A stretch of 64,000 nt of DNA from Taibaiella chishuiensis (lineage in GTDB: Bacteria; Bacteroidota; Bacteroidia; Chitinophagales; Chitinophagaceae). The DNA lies in assembly GCF_003014535.1 (NCBI RefSeq), contig NZ_PYGD01000010.1:148707-212706 (forward strand). The letters run 5' to 3'. The notes under the pieces were generated by a model. The model searched no databases. It had not been told where the DNA came from and worked only from the letters and a program-made list of their open reading frames with translations. The first letter of the stretch is position 1. Every line of letters starts with the position of its first letter. Shown here in pieces: positions 36,824 through 45,569 of this stretch. The translations under genes and the position numbers were made by a program.

Positions 36824-37675
36824 TTATTGTTTAACGAAGGTGTGCACAGCGGCTTGTTGTTTGCCGTTGAGATGCAGTATATAAGATCCGGCGGGTAAAT
36901 GACCGATAGCAAGGTTCACCTGCAATTTACCGGCGCCTGCCTGCTGTGCCTGGCGCAATACTTCCCGTCCTGTCATATCGTAAATGGTTACCTGGTAGTT
37001 ACCCGGTGTTACCTGGTCGCTGCCCAGGTGCAATTGATCCGTAGCGGGGTTAGGATATACGCGCAGATCGCTGATTGCAGCAAGATCCTGTACACTTGTA
37101 GGATTGGTGGCTTCGGTAAGTGGCAGGGTAACGGGGGCGCTGGCCTTGTCGCCGGTGATACCGTTATCGTCGTTCACACCATTGATAATACCGTATAAGG
37201 TAACATTGCCGGTACCTGCCGCCGGTGCGGTCCAATCGAACTCGGCCAGGTAAGCGCCATTGGTTTTGGAAAGGTTATGACCATGCTCTACAACCTGCAA
37301 TCCGCCTATCGTTACGGCATGTTTATCTGATCCCAGGTTGCCGAAGGTGCCGGCCTGTTGGCTGCCGGCAGTTGCGGCAGTCAGCTGGAATCCAAAAAAG
37401 GCGAGGTTCGTATTGTTGCCGCTGATGGTAACGGTGTATACCGTGCCGGGCTTATACTTGCCATTTGCAGCGGTGCCGTTCGCCTTTTCTTTCAGGGCAA
37501 TAGTCATCGTAGTGGTGCCCGCGCCGCCGCCGTGGCAGGACGCACAGGTACCGTTAGAGCCCGGCCCGCCGTTGCGGATGCCGTTGCCCGCCGATGCTGG
37601 TCCCGAGCTGTTACTGCTCAGCGAAAGATAAAGTCCTGCAAGTATTACCGGGAAAAGAATAAAAGACCGTTTCAT
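36824..37675 (-). CDS. T9SS cargo with CxxCH motif (choice-of-anchor V-like), 283 aa
   Basis: The signal peptide is followed by a Gly-rich segment with CASCHGGG, a CxxCH haem-attachment-like motif, and a beta-sandwich domain (residues ~45-195) of the Reeler/choice-of-anchor V type. The C-terminus is a T9SS type A sorting domain: LRVYPNPATDQLHLGS, VTIYDMTGREVLRQ, LPAGSYILHL, ending HTFVKQ. It should cross the outer membrane by T9SS and be surface-attached or released. Whether haem is bound is not known. Start at MKRSF; an upstream in-frame ATG is five codons earlier. Confidence 0.82.
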   Translation of the reverse strand: MKRSFILFPVILAGLYLSLSSNSSGPASAGNGIRNGGPGSNGTCASCHGGGAGTTTMTIALKEKANGTAANGKYKPGTVYTVTISGNNTNLAFFGFQLTAATAGSQQAGTFGNLGSDKHAVTIGGLQVVEHGHNLSKTNGAYLAEFDWTAPAAGTGNVTLYGIINGVNDDNGITGDKASAPVTLPLTEATNPTSVQDLAAISDLRVYPNPATDQLHLGSDQVTPGNYQVTIYDMTGREVLRQAQQAGAGKLQVNLAIGHLPAGSYILHLNGKQQAAVHTFVKQ

Positions 37676-37744
37676 AATATTTTTTTCCAAAAATAGCAGG
37701 ATCGGCCCGGTACTGCTATAATAAAACGGACAATTGATTGCACA

Positions 37745-38626
37745 TTATGCAGTCTTGCGGTATTCCAGTGGCGTACAGTTAAACTTCTGGCGGAACACCC
37801 GGATAAAGTGTGCCGAATCGCTGAATTGCAGGTGGTACGCGATCTCTTTGACCGACAGGTCGGAGATATGCAGGAGCCTGCAGGCTTCGAGCAGGATGCG
37901 CTCCTTGATCAGCTGCGCCGGCGTACGGTCGGTATGCCGCTTTACAATGCGGTTCAGCGTCTTCTCGGTTATATTAAGGCGGTCGGCGTAGGTTTTCAGG
38001 CTTATACCTTTATCATAATAATCTTCGACCAGCAGGCTGAAGGCATTATAGATATTATCGGTATCGCCGATCAGTACGGGCGTACCATTGGCCAGGCAGG
38101 GTTTAAGCGACAACAGGAACGCGATAAACAACGATTGCAGGTAGGTATTATGATCCTTTACCTGTTCGAAATGATTACGGCTGCTTTCGATAAGCCGTAT
38201 AATACCCAGTAGTTCATCGAATACATCGGGTTCCGGGCTGATGATCGGTTCTACCAGGTAGTTGTCGTAGAAGCGGCGCAGGCTATGGCTTACATTATTG
38301 TGGTCGATGGTCAGGATATCCGTGCCGAACATTACCAGTTTACCCCGCGCATCGGCGCTGCGGGTAAGCAGGTGCACCATACCGGGCTGTACGATGTGTA
38401 CGCTGCGGCCTTCGAAGCTGTAGGCCACATTATCGATCAGGTGCGAACCTGAGCCCTGTTCGATCAGGAAGATTTCGTAATACTGGTGCTTGTGTGGGGT
38501 GGTGGGTACCGATCCGTAAATGGTCTGATCGGTAAGGTCGTATACTTTAAATTTAAGGGCTTCGTTAAAATCCCGGGGTAAGGGATGCCCTTTCATAAAC
38601 GGGTTACTCCTGGTGCTCTGCTTCAT
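37745..38626 (-). CDS. AraC-family transcriptional regulator, 293 aa
   Basis: An N-terminal cupin-type sensor (PHKHQYYEIFLIEQGSG, HIVQPGMVHLL) is followed by a C-terminal double helix-turn-helix of the AraC/XylS type (ISLKTYADRLNITEKTLNRI, VKEIAYHLQFSDSAHFIRVF, NCTPLEYR). Such proteins usually activate nearby catabolic or efflux genes in response to a ligand. It is divergent from the darA-like gene at 38802 (175 nt between), so it may control it. Confidence 0.88.
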   Translation of the reverse strand: MKQSTRSNPFMKGHPLPRDFNEALKFKVYDLTDQTIYGSVPTTPHKHQYYEIFLIEQGSGSHLIDNVAYSFEGRSVHIVQPGMVHLLTRSADARGKLVMFGTDILTIDHNNVSHSLRRFYDNYLVEPIISPEPDVFDELLGIIRLIESSRNHFEQVKDHNTYLQSLFIAFLLSLKPCLANGTPVLIGDTDNIYNAFSLLVEDYYDKGISLKTYADRLNITEKTLNRIVKRHTDRTPAQLIKERILLEACRLLHISDLSVKEIAYHLQFSDSAHFIRVFRQKFNCTPLEYRKTA

Positions 38627-38789
38627 ATACTGCGCTGGTTTCCGGTCTCGTGCTCATATCTTGCTATGCAAGACGACCGGGTTGGGGCAAAACGTTGGGC
38701 GGTATTTTCCTGCCGGCAAGTTAAAATATTGTAATGTCGCTATGAAATTTTTATCCGGAAATTTACAGGAGATATGATGCCAATAAAGT

Positions 38790-38797
38790 TATCTTTG
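38790..38797 (+). promoter_or_regulatory. -7 box 4 nt before the darA-like start
   Basis: A perfect TATCTTTG ends 4 nt before the ATG at 38802, so the mRNA should be leaderless. Confidence 0.6.
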
Positions 38798-38801
38798 AGC
38801 C

Positions 38802-39725
38802 ATGAAGATCCTCGCCATTTATGCCAGCCAGAGCGGCCAGTTACGCGATATTTTAAATAACCTCGTAAAAGATATCCAGGGCGAAGCCGAAATAGACTTT
38901 GCCGAGATCAAACTTGTTCAACCCTTCCCCTTTCCCTGGAGTGCAGCTACCTTTTTCGATGCCATGCCCGAGTGTGTGTTGCAGATCCCATCGGATATAC
39001 AGCCGATGCCGCAACTCGCGGCCAAGGATTATGACCTGGTGATTTTCGGTTACCAGCCCTGGTTCCTGTCGCCTTCCAACCCGGCTAATAGCTTCCTGAA
39101 AAGCGAGTGGGCCCGCGTGCTGAAAGGCAAACCGGTACTGACCGTGGTAGGTTGCCGCAATATGTGGCTCAATGCACAGGAAAAGGTAAAAGGCGAACTG
39201 GCGCAGTTGGGCGCCAACCACGTAGGCAATATTGTGCTGGAAGATAAACATGGCAACCTGGTATCGCTGCTTACCATTATCCGCTGGATGTTTAAAGGAC
39301 AAAAAGCAGCCTCCGGCCGTTTACCGGCAGCGGGCGTAGCGGATAGCGATATCACCGGTGCGCAGAAATATGGCATGCCGGTATTGCAGCATCTGAAACA
39401 GGGCAAGATCGATCATTTACAAAAAGACCTGCTGCAACTGGGCGCTATCCACCTGCGTCCCAACCTGATCGTACTGGAAAAGCGCGGTGTAAGCCAGTTC
39501 CCGAAATGGGCGCGTAAGGCCAGGGCCAAAGGTGGTCCGGGCAGTCCCGAGCGCAGGGGCGTGATCAAAACCTTCCAACGCATCCTGATGGTAGCCATTT
39601 TCGTGCTGTCGCCCATCACTTCGCTCATCGCTAAGATACAGACCGCCCTCAATAAAAAGCAATTGCTGAAAGAGGTAGAGTATTTTAAAGGCGTACTGTA
39701 CGAGGCCGGGAAACTGGGCAAGTAG
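38802..39725 (+). CDS. DarA-like flavodoxin-fold protein, 307 aa
   Basis: The N-terminus MKILAIYASQSGQLRDIL is a flavodoxin-type phosphate loop, and PFPFPWSAATFFDAMPE is a block I recall from Bacteroidota proteins annotated as dialkylresorcinol condensing enzyme DarA. FGYQPWFLSPSNPANSFLKS and VVGCRNMWLNAQE continue the fold. A single hydrophobic helix lies near residues 262-280. In flexirubin/dialkylresorcinol clusters darA lies next to the ketosynthase darB; here no such genes flank it, so resorcinol synthesis cannot be inferred. The promoter -7 box is almost touching the start codon. Confidence 0.6.
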   Translation: MKILAIYASQSGQLRDILNNLVKDIQGEAEIDFAEIKLVQPFPFPWSAATFFDAMPECVLQIPSDIQPMPQLAAKDYDLVIFGYQPWFLSPSNPANSFLKSEWARVLKGKPVLTVVGCRNMWLNAQEKVKGELAQLGANHVGNIVLEDKHGNLVSLLTIIRWMFKGQKAASGRLPAAGVADSDITGAQKYGMPVLQHLKQGKIDHLQKDLLQLGAIHLRPNLIVLEKRGVSQFPKWARKARAKGGPGSPERRGVIKTFQRILMVAIFVLSPITSLIAKIQTALNKKQLLKEVEYFKGVLYEAGKLGK

Positions 39726-39925
39726 ATGCTAGTATTGAGATATTGGTATTGAGATGTTAGATATTAGATGTCATCCTGAGCATCGCGAAGGATCTCATCG
39801 GCTAGCTAGCTTTACCAGCGTGTAAAGCATCACGTATCGAAGGAATGCTGTCATCGGGAGCACAGCGAAGGATCTCACCGGTTAGCCGGCTTTAATAAAG
39901 TAATAAATAAACTCAACATTCAAAA
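39726..39925. repeat. Repeat cluster c
   Basis: This spacer starts at the darA-like stop with GTATTGAGAT/TTAGATATTAGATG tracts. It continues with two copies of the hairpin core in the opposite orientation (ATCCTGAGCATCGCGAAGG at about 39774 and CATCGGGAGCACAGCGAAGG at about 39853). No gene is visible. Confidence 0.75.
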
Positions 39926-39945
39926 TTTAAAATTTAAAATTAAAA

Positions 39946-39973
39946 CATGCCACGCTATACCGCGTGGCATGTT
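39946..39973 (-). terminator. Terminator of the 40-kb secreted protein gene
   Basis: ATGCCACGC / GCGTGGCAT arms with a short loop and an adjacent A run, which reads as a T run on the minus strand, lie 20 nt past the stop. Confidence 0.8.
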
Positions 39974-39993
39974 GCATTATGGGTTAAGATAAC

Positions 39994-40617
39994 CTAAGGA
40001 CAATAGTTCTGCGTGATATTACCGCATATAAACAGGCCCTCATAGGCATCGTCATTGTTCACATCGATATCGATCACATTGTCGCCTGCAACAAGGTGCG
40101 CCAGGTCGATATTGATGGAGATGTTTTCTTTCAGGGGATTAAACCAGTTGCCCGTAACCCAGGACAACGGCCCTATCGTATACGCGTGACCATTGATCCT
40201 GAAGTTACGGGCCCGGTTATCTGCGCCCAGTTTGGTAAAGTTTACCTTAACCCAGGACAGGCAGGAAAAATTGATATTGAAATGGGCCTGGTAACCGTAA
40301 ACACCGGTTACACCGGCTATCGAAGGGTTATTGGTACCAGACTCCAGCAGGTGGGTGATCCACCGGCCACAATCGGCCGCAGCCCATACACCGCCCAGGT
40401 CGGTGCATACTTTAGCGGGTTTGTAACCTATTCCACCGCCCGAACCTGCAGGCCATATTACGCGCCAGGTATCATCATTTGAACCGTAGGCGATAGGAGT
40501 CGTCGTACCATCAACAACACCGGTGGTCAGGTCTTTGATCACTTTTCCGCTTTGCGCGAAGAGGGCGGAAGAGGAGACAGCAAATAATGCTGCCAGGGTA
40601 ATGAGCTTTTTTTTCAT
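39994..40617 (-). CDS. Secreted protein of unknown function, 207 aa
   Basis: A clear signal peptide (LITLAALFAVSSSALFAQ) is followed by a ~185-residue mature protein rich in Trp, Asn and Gly with at least five Cys (VCTDLG, DCGRW, SCLSW, ICGN, NYCP), which suggests disulfides. Motifs such as TWRVIWP, VKVNFTKLGADNRARNFRIN, NWFNPLKENISINID and DNVIDIDVNNDD suggest a jelly-roll, carbohydrate-binding-like beta sandwich. There is no T9SS sorting domain. The gene and its terminator sit between two halves of a repeat cluster, which hints at insertion. Confidence 0.7.
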   Translation of the reverse strand: MKKKLITLAALFAVSSSALFAQSGKVIKDLTTGVVDGTTTPIAYGSNDDTWRVIWPAGSGGGIGYKPAKVCTDLGGVWAAADCGRWITHLLESGTNNPSIAGVTGVYGYQAHFNINFSCLSWVKVNFTKLGADNRARNFRINGHAYTIGPLSWVTGNWFNPLKENISINIDLAHLVAGDNVIDIDVNNDDAYEGLFICGNITQNYCP

Positions 40618-40714
40618 GAGTCTGTTTTGGGATGATTAGCAATAAATATAATCACTTATTCCAATTTAATGCAAAAGAGTATTTAATCAGAAACAACACC
40701 CGGACCTGTCACCG

Positions 40715-40749
40715 GCTCCTGTTCGTAGCGAGACGCTACGAACAGGAGC
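40715..40749. repeat. Perfect 16-bp palindromic hairpin
   Basis: Arms GCTCCTGTTCGTAGCG and CGCTACGAACAGGAGC match perfectly around a 3-nt loop. It lies ~98 nt upstream of the secreted-protein gene and just past the next hairpin; its role is unknown. Confidence 0.85.
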
Positions 40750-40753
40750 AAAA

Positions 40754-40790
40754 GCAAATGCCACGCTGTGTTATACAACGTGGCATTTGC
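40754..40790 (-). terminator. Hairpin, candidate distal terminator for leuS
   Basis: 12-bp arms GCAAATGCCACG / CGTGGCATTTGC are followed on the minus strand by TTTTG. The inner sequence ATGCCACGC is the same as in the terminator at 39946, although the two stand on opposite sides of the secreted-protein gene. Confidence 0.55.
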
Positions 40791-40802
40791 ACTATTTATA
40801 GC

Positions 40803-41155
40803 TTTCCCACTCCATTAAAGCCAGCTAATCGGTGAGATTCTTCGCGATGCTCAGGATGACAATCGTCCTCTTGGTACTTCATGCTTTGCACTCCATTAAA
40901 GCCAGCGAATCCGGTGAGATCCTTCGCTGCGCTCAGGATGACAGTCGTCCTCTTGGTGCTTGATGCTTTACACTCTATTAAAGCCAGCTAGCCGATGAGA
41001 TCCTTCGCTACGCTCAGGATGACAACCATCCTCTTGGTGCTTGATGCTTTACACTCCATTAAAGCCAGCTAACTGATGAGATCCTTCGCTGCGCTCAGGA
41101 TGACATCTAATATCTCAATACTAACATCTCAATACTAAAATCTAACATCCAATTA
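40803..41155. repeat. Repeat cluster d, 81-82 bp tandem units
   Basis: Tandem units start at 40808, 40889, 40971 and 41052 (periods 81, 82, 81). Each reads CACTCCATTAAAGCCAGC, then a GATCCTTCGCTGCGCTCAGG core, ATGACAATCGTCCTCTTGG and TGCTTGATGCTTT. The array ends at the leuS stop with CTAATATCTCAATACTAAC tracts, the reverse complement of the tract that opens cluster c. Confidence 0.9.
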
Positions 41156-41162
41156 CTACCAA

Positions 41163-43961
41163 CTACACCACCACGTTGATCATCCTGCCTTTCACATAGA
41201 TAAACTTCTTGGGCTCTTTGCCTTCCAGCCATTTCTGTACGGCCTCGTTGGCCAGCACTTCGGCACGGATAAAGGCTTCTTCCGCATCCAGGGCGAATTC
41301 CAGCTCGGTACGGGGTTTACCGTTGATAGCGATAGGGTATACCTTGCTGTTTTCGGTTACATACTTTTCCTCCCATTCGGGGAACAAGGCATGGATCACC
41401 GAACCTTCGTTACCCAACTGCTGCCACAGCGCTTCGGCCATATGCGGCGCATAAGGCGTAATCAATCTTACCAGGGCATCGAGGATACCGCGTTTATGAC
41501 AATTCAGATCGGTAAGTTCGTTTACACAGATCATAAACTGCGATACCACGGTATTGAAAGAGAAACGTTCGGTATCGCTTTCGATCTTCTTAATGGTTTT
41601 ATGCAATACCTTCAATTCGGCTTCAGAAGCAGCTTCTTCGGTTACGATCCAGCCTTTCTGCTCATCATAGAACAGGCGCCAGAATTTTTTCAGGAAACGG
41701 TGTACGCCTTCGATGCCTTTGGTATCCCAGGGTTTGCTCATTTCGATCGGTCCCAGGAACATCTCGTACATACGGAAGGTATCGGCGCCATACTGGGCTA
41801 CAATATCGTCGGGATTGACCACATTGTATTTCGATTTCGACATTTTTTCGGTCTCCGAACCACAGATATATTTACCGTTTTCGAGTATAAACTCGGCATT
41901 GGCATACTCGGGACGCCAACCCTTAAAGGCTTCGGTGTCCAGCTCCACGCCATCTACCATGCTTACATCTACTCGGATCTGGTCGACCAGGTGCTGGTCT
42001 TTCAGGCCCTGCGAAACAAAAGTATGGGTACCGTTGATCCGGTATACATAACGGGTGCTGCCCTGGATCATACCCTGGTTAACCAGGCGTTTAAAAGGCT
42101 CGTCGAAGCTGAGGTGGCCCAGGTCGTACAGTACTTTGGTCCACATACGGCTATACAGCAGGTGGCCTACGGCATGCTCGGTACCACCAATATAAAGGTC
42201 TACCTGGTTCCAGTAGTCGGTGCTGTCTTTCGAGGCAAACTCCTGCTGGTTGCCCGGGTCCATATAACGCAGGAAGTACCAGCTGCTGCCGGCATAACCG
42301 GGCATGGTATTGGTCTCTCTTTTTACGATCTCGCCATCGTTATTGGTAACCAGTACCCAGTCGGTAACATTGGCCAGCGGACCTTCGCCTTCCGGACCGG
42401 GTTTGTAATGTTCTACGTGTGGTAATTCCAGGGGCAACCGGCGCATAGGTTCCGGCAGGTTCAGGGCCTCCTCGTCGATCGCATAAGGCACATTGTCCTT
42501 ATAGGCAATAGGGAAGGGCTCGCCCCAGTAGCGCTGACGGCTAAAGCCGGCATCCCGCAGGCGATAGTTGATCCTGCGTGTACCCAGGCTTTTGGCCTCC
42601 AGTGTTTCCAGTACTTTCGCGGCAGCATCTTTAACGCTTAAGCCACTTATAAAATCGCTGTCGGTGATCGTTACATTTTTATCGGATACCGCGGCTTCGC
42701 CGGTATACAGGTCGCCGAATATATTGGTAACCGGTATATCGAAATGACGGGCAAAGGCATGATCGCGATCGTCGCCTGCAGGTACCGCCATAATAGCGCC
42801 GGTGCCATAACCGGCCAGCACATATTCCGATATCCATACCGGGATCTTGCGGCCACTCAGCGGATGCAGGCAATAAGCGCCGGTAAAGCAACCGCTGATC
42901 TTTTTCTCCGCCATGCGTTCGCGTTCGCTGCGGCTTTTTACATAAGTTACATATTGCGTTACTTCGGCCTGATGCTCCGGGGTAGTGATGGCGCTTACCA
43001 GTTCATGTTCCGGCGCCAGTACCAGGAAGTCTACGCCGAATATCGTATCAGGACGGGTAGTAAAGACGGCGATCTTTTGCCCGCCGGTGGTCGTAAAGCT
43101 TAGCTCAGCGCCTTCGCTGCGACCTATCCAGTTGCGCTGCATCTCTTTCATCGCCTCGCTCCATTCCAGCTTATCCAGGCTGTCGATCAGGCGGTCGGCA
43201 TACTCGGTAATACGCAGGAACCATTGCCGCATTTTTTTACGTTCTACGGGGTGGCCGCCGCGTTCGCTTACCCCATTTACCACTTCATCGTTGGCCAGTA
43301 CGGTGCCCAGGGCCTCGCACCACCATACCACGGCATGGTCGAGGTAAGCCAGGCGGTATTGCATCAGGATATGCCTGCGGTCCGACTCGCCCATGGCTTG
43401 CCAGGCTTCGGCGGTAAAAGTGCCGGTATCGTTACCTGGCGCGGCATGCCCTGCATTACCTTCTTTTTCGAAGATGGCGATCAGGGTATCGAGTGATTCT
43501 GCTTTTTGCGTATCGCGGTTAAACCAGCTTTTGAACAGCTGCAGGAAGATCCATTGCGTCCATTTGTAGTACTGCGGATCGCTGGTATTGACCTCGCGGC
43601 TCCAGTCGTAGTTAAAGCCGATGTTGTCGAGCTGTTCTTTATAACGGGTTATATTTTTTTCTGTGGTAACTGCCGGATGCTGCCCGGTTTCCAGGGCATA
43701 TTGTTCGGCAGGCAGGCCAAAGGCGTCGAATCCCATAGGATGCAATACACTAAAGCCTTTCATTACTTTATAACGGGCAAAGATATCGGAAGCGATATAA
43801 CCCAGGGGATGCCCCACGTGCAGGCCTGCGCCGCTGGGGTAGGGAAACATATCCAATACATAATACTTGGGACGCGAGGAGGTGTTGTTTACTTTATAGA
43901 CCTGCTGCGCTTCCCAGCGTTTTTTACTGTCCTGTTCTATCTGCTGAAAATTATATTCCAC
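41163..43961 (-). CDS. leuS: Leucyl-tRNA synthetase, 932 aa
   Basis: A class I aminoacyl-tRNA synthetase that charges tRNA-Leu. The HIGH-type motif appears as HVGHPLGYIASD near residue 50, the CP1 editing domain spans the middle (FTTRPDTIFGVDFLVL, AVPAGDDRD), and the KMSKS loop is EKMSKSKYNVV. The C-terminus is the anticodon-binding region (PYAPHMAEALW). Full length, with Bacteroidota-type inserts. It follows anmK by 57 nt on the same strand, so the two may be one transcript. Confidence 0.97.
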   Translation of the reverse strand: MEYNFQQIEQDSKKRWEAQQVYKVNNTSSRPKYYVLDMFPYPSGAGLHVGHPLGYIASDIFARYKVMKGFSVLHPMGFDAFGLPAEQYALETGQHPAVTTEKNITRYKEQLDNIGFNYDWSREVNTSDPQYYKWTQWIFLQLFKSWFNRDTQKAESLDTLIAIFEKEGNAGHAAPGNDTGTFTAEAWQAMGESDRRHILMQYRLAYLDHAVVWWCEALGTVLANDEVVNGVSERGGHPVERKKMRQWFLRITEYADRLIDSLDKLEWSEAMKEMQRNWIGRSEGAELSFTTTGGQKIAVFTTRPDTIFGVDFLVLAPEHELVSAITTPEHQAEVTQYVTYVKSRSERERMAEKKISGCFTGAYCLHPLSGRKIPVWISEYVLAGYGTGAIMAVPAGDDRDHAFARHFDIPVTNIFGDLYTGEAAVSDKNVTITDSDFISGLSVKDAAAKVLETLEAKSLGTRRINYRLRDAGFSRQRYWGEPFPIAYKDNVPYAIDEEALNLPEPMRRLPLELPHVEHYKPGPEGEGPLANVTDWVLVTNNDGEIVKRETNTMPGYAGSSWYFLRYMDPGNQQEFASKDSTDYWNQVDLYIGGTEHAVGHLLYSRMWTKVLYDLGHLSFDEPFKRLVNQGMIQGSTRYVYRINGTHTFVSQGLKDQHLVDQIRVDVSMVDGVELDTEAFKGWRPEYANAEFILENGKYICGSETEKMSKSKYNVVNPDDIVAQYGADTFRMYEMFLGPIEMSKPWDTKGIEGVHRFLKKFWRLFYDEQKGWIVTEEAASEAELKVLHKTIKKIESDTERFSFNTVVSQFMICVNELTDLNCHKRGILDALVRLITPYAPHMAEALWQQLGNEGSVIHALFPEWEEKYVTENSKVYPIAINGKPRTELEFALDAEEAFIRAEVLANEAVQKWLEGKEPKKFIYVKGRMINVVV

Positions 43962-44018
43962 TTGCGTTTTGTAATTGTATAACGTGAATAAGGTTGTTCG
44001 TAATCGGGGAGCGGGTTA

Positions 44019-45107
44019 TCAGTTAACCGGGGGCAGCCACATAGCGCCGCCAACGCTGCTCAGCGTGGCACCGGTAACAGAATGAAACACATTGTTCTCT
44101 TCGCGCCAGCGTAATGTACCCATCAAAGCCATGGCTATGGCCTCTTTGAATTTTACCGTCTGTTCGTCGGGCACCACCAGCTCTATCGGGCCGTCTTTCA
44201 GCAGCTCTTCCTGCAGGGTTTCGACCAGGAAATCGTTAAAGGCGCCGCCACCGGTTACGACCATCCGCTGTAATACAGTGGTATCGCGGTAGGGGGCCAA
44301 TGCCCGGGCTATCTGTACGGCAATATGCCGGGTAGCCGTATGCAGGGCATCATGACTGCTTTCCAGGGTTTCGAAATGGGGCAATACCTCTTCCGTTACA
44401 AAACCGTTATGCAGGGATTTGGGAGAGGAAAGGTTATAGAAGGCCACCTCGTTGATCTTACCCAATACTGCTGTACTGCTGCTGCCGGTACGCGCCATTT
44501 CGCCCCGGTCGTCGTAGGCCTTGTCGGAGCGCAGCGCAAAATGATTCAGCAACTGGTTAGCCGGGCAGATGTCGAAGGCAACGGGTTCCTCGCGGTTAAC
44601 CGTTACATTGGCGATGCCGCCTATATTGAGACAAAAATCATATTCGGAAAGCAACAGGCGATCGGCTACCGGTACGATAGGTGCGCCTTGTCCGCCAAGC
44701 GCCACGTCCATATTGCGCAGGTCGCTGATAACGGGCAGCATGGTCCAGGCGGCAATTGCAGCGCCGTCACCTATCTGCGCCGTGGTACGCGCAGCCGGCT
44801 CATGCCATACGGTATGGCCGTGCGAAGCGATAAAGTGGACTTTATGCTGCAGGTTGTACTTCTTGATAAAATGATTGACCTGCTCGCCCAGGTAATGCCC
44901 GTAACTGGTATGCAGCCTTAGGAAAGCCGGTACGTTAAGGCTATGCGCCTGCTTCAGCTCATCGGCCAGGGCACCGGGGTAGGGCACGCACTCTGCCTCG
45001 AGCAACTCGTAACTCCACTTACCGCTAATCTCCGTAAGCCGGACATAAGCGATATCCAAACCGTCCAGCGAACTGCCAGACATCAATCCTATTACACTGT
45101 AAACCAT
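44019..45107 (-). CDS. anmK: Anhydro-N-acetylmuramic acid kinase, 362 aa
   Basis: AnmK hydrolyses and phosphorylates 1,6-anhydro-MurNAc during cell-wall recycling. The N-terminus GLMSGSSLDGLDIAYV is the family's ATP/phosphate motif; SHGHTVWHEP, TAQIGDGAAIA, NIGGIANVT (catalytic acid region in VAFDICPANQLLN) and VTGGGAFNDFLVE are also conserved. The length is normal. It lies upstream of leuS on the same strand, and mpl elsewhere in the window belongs to the same recycling pathway. Confidence 0.94.
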   Translation of the reverse strand: MVYSVIGLMSGSSLDGLDIAYVRLTEISGKWSYELLEAECVPYPGALADELKQAHSLNVPAFLRLHTSYGHYLGEQVNHFIKKYNLQHKVHFIASHGHTVWHEPAARTTAQIGDGAAIAAWTMLPVISDLRNMDVALGGQGAPIVPVADRLLLSEYDFCLNIGGIANVTVNREEPVAFDICPANQLLNHFALRSDKAYDDRGEMARTGSSSTAVLGKINEVAFYNLSSPKSLHNGFVTEEVLPHFETLESSHDALHTATRHIAVQIARALAPYRDTTVLQRMVVTGGGAFNDFLVETLQEELLKDGPIELVVPDEQTVKFKEAIAMALMGTLRWREENNVFHSVTGATLSSVGGAMWLPPVN

Positions 45108-45271
45108 CTTAAATCAGATAATATTGAAAAGAAACTGCAAATTAAAGAAAGAAATCCTGTTATCGGAACCCCGGGGCCTATACGGGCATAGTTTTTTAGC
45201 ATTTGTCGTCTTTTTGCCACTTTTGGCGCCGGATCTTGCATCCGGACCCGAAAGCACGGCCGGCCCAGCAT

Positions 45272-45297
45272 AAAAAGAGGAAGCACGGGGCTCCCTC
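45272..45297 (-). terminator. Terminator of the rimO operon
   Basis: On the minus strand, GAGGGAGC / GCTTCCTC (one G-U) with a 5-nt loop is followed by TTTTTA, 36 nt past the stop of the small membrane protein gene. Confidence 0.75.
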
Positions 45298-45332
45298 ATC
45301 TTTACAGTTATTTATAAGTGGATACCGGCTGC

Positions 45333-45569
45333 TTATTTCCTGTAACGGGTCTTACGGCTGTTGCGTTTGTCTAACAACATTCCCCCGAAAAGCACGGCTA
45401 CAGCAACAAACAGGAAAAGGATCCCTAAACCGTTAATCCGATCTCCTTTGTCTGGTCCCCGAGCGGTTTCGAAATTGGCTTCCGTAGATCCCTGGGTTGC
45501 GAGGAAGTAAATACCCGTTCCCAGCAGGAAAAGCAGACACAGGCTCATGACAACCTTATAACTCTTCAT
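45333..45569 (-). CDS. Small two-helix membrane protein, 78 aa
   Basis: There are two hydrophobic segments (VVMSLCLLFLLGTGIYFLA and LGILFLFVAVAVLFGGMLL), with a short polar loop and a very basic tail (DKRNSRKTRYRK). The ATG overlaps the rimO stop as TGATG, so it is translationally coupled to rimO. I do not recognise the family. A terminator closes the two-gene operon. Confidence 0.7.
   Translation of the reverse strand: MKSYKVVMSLCLLFLLGTGIYFLATQGSTEANFETARGPDKGDRINGLGILFLFVAVAVLFGGMLLDKRNSRKTRYRK

Noticed and set aside
40803..41155. CRISPR-like array
   Set aside because: The units are 81-82 bp and the parts between the hairpin cores are conserved rather than unique spacers; no cas genes are present.
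45092..45299. Overlapping short ORFs between the small membrane gene and anmK
   Set aside because: They run through a terminator hairpin and have no conserved features.
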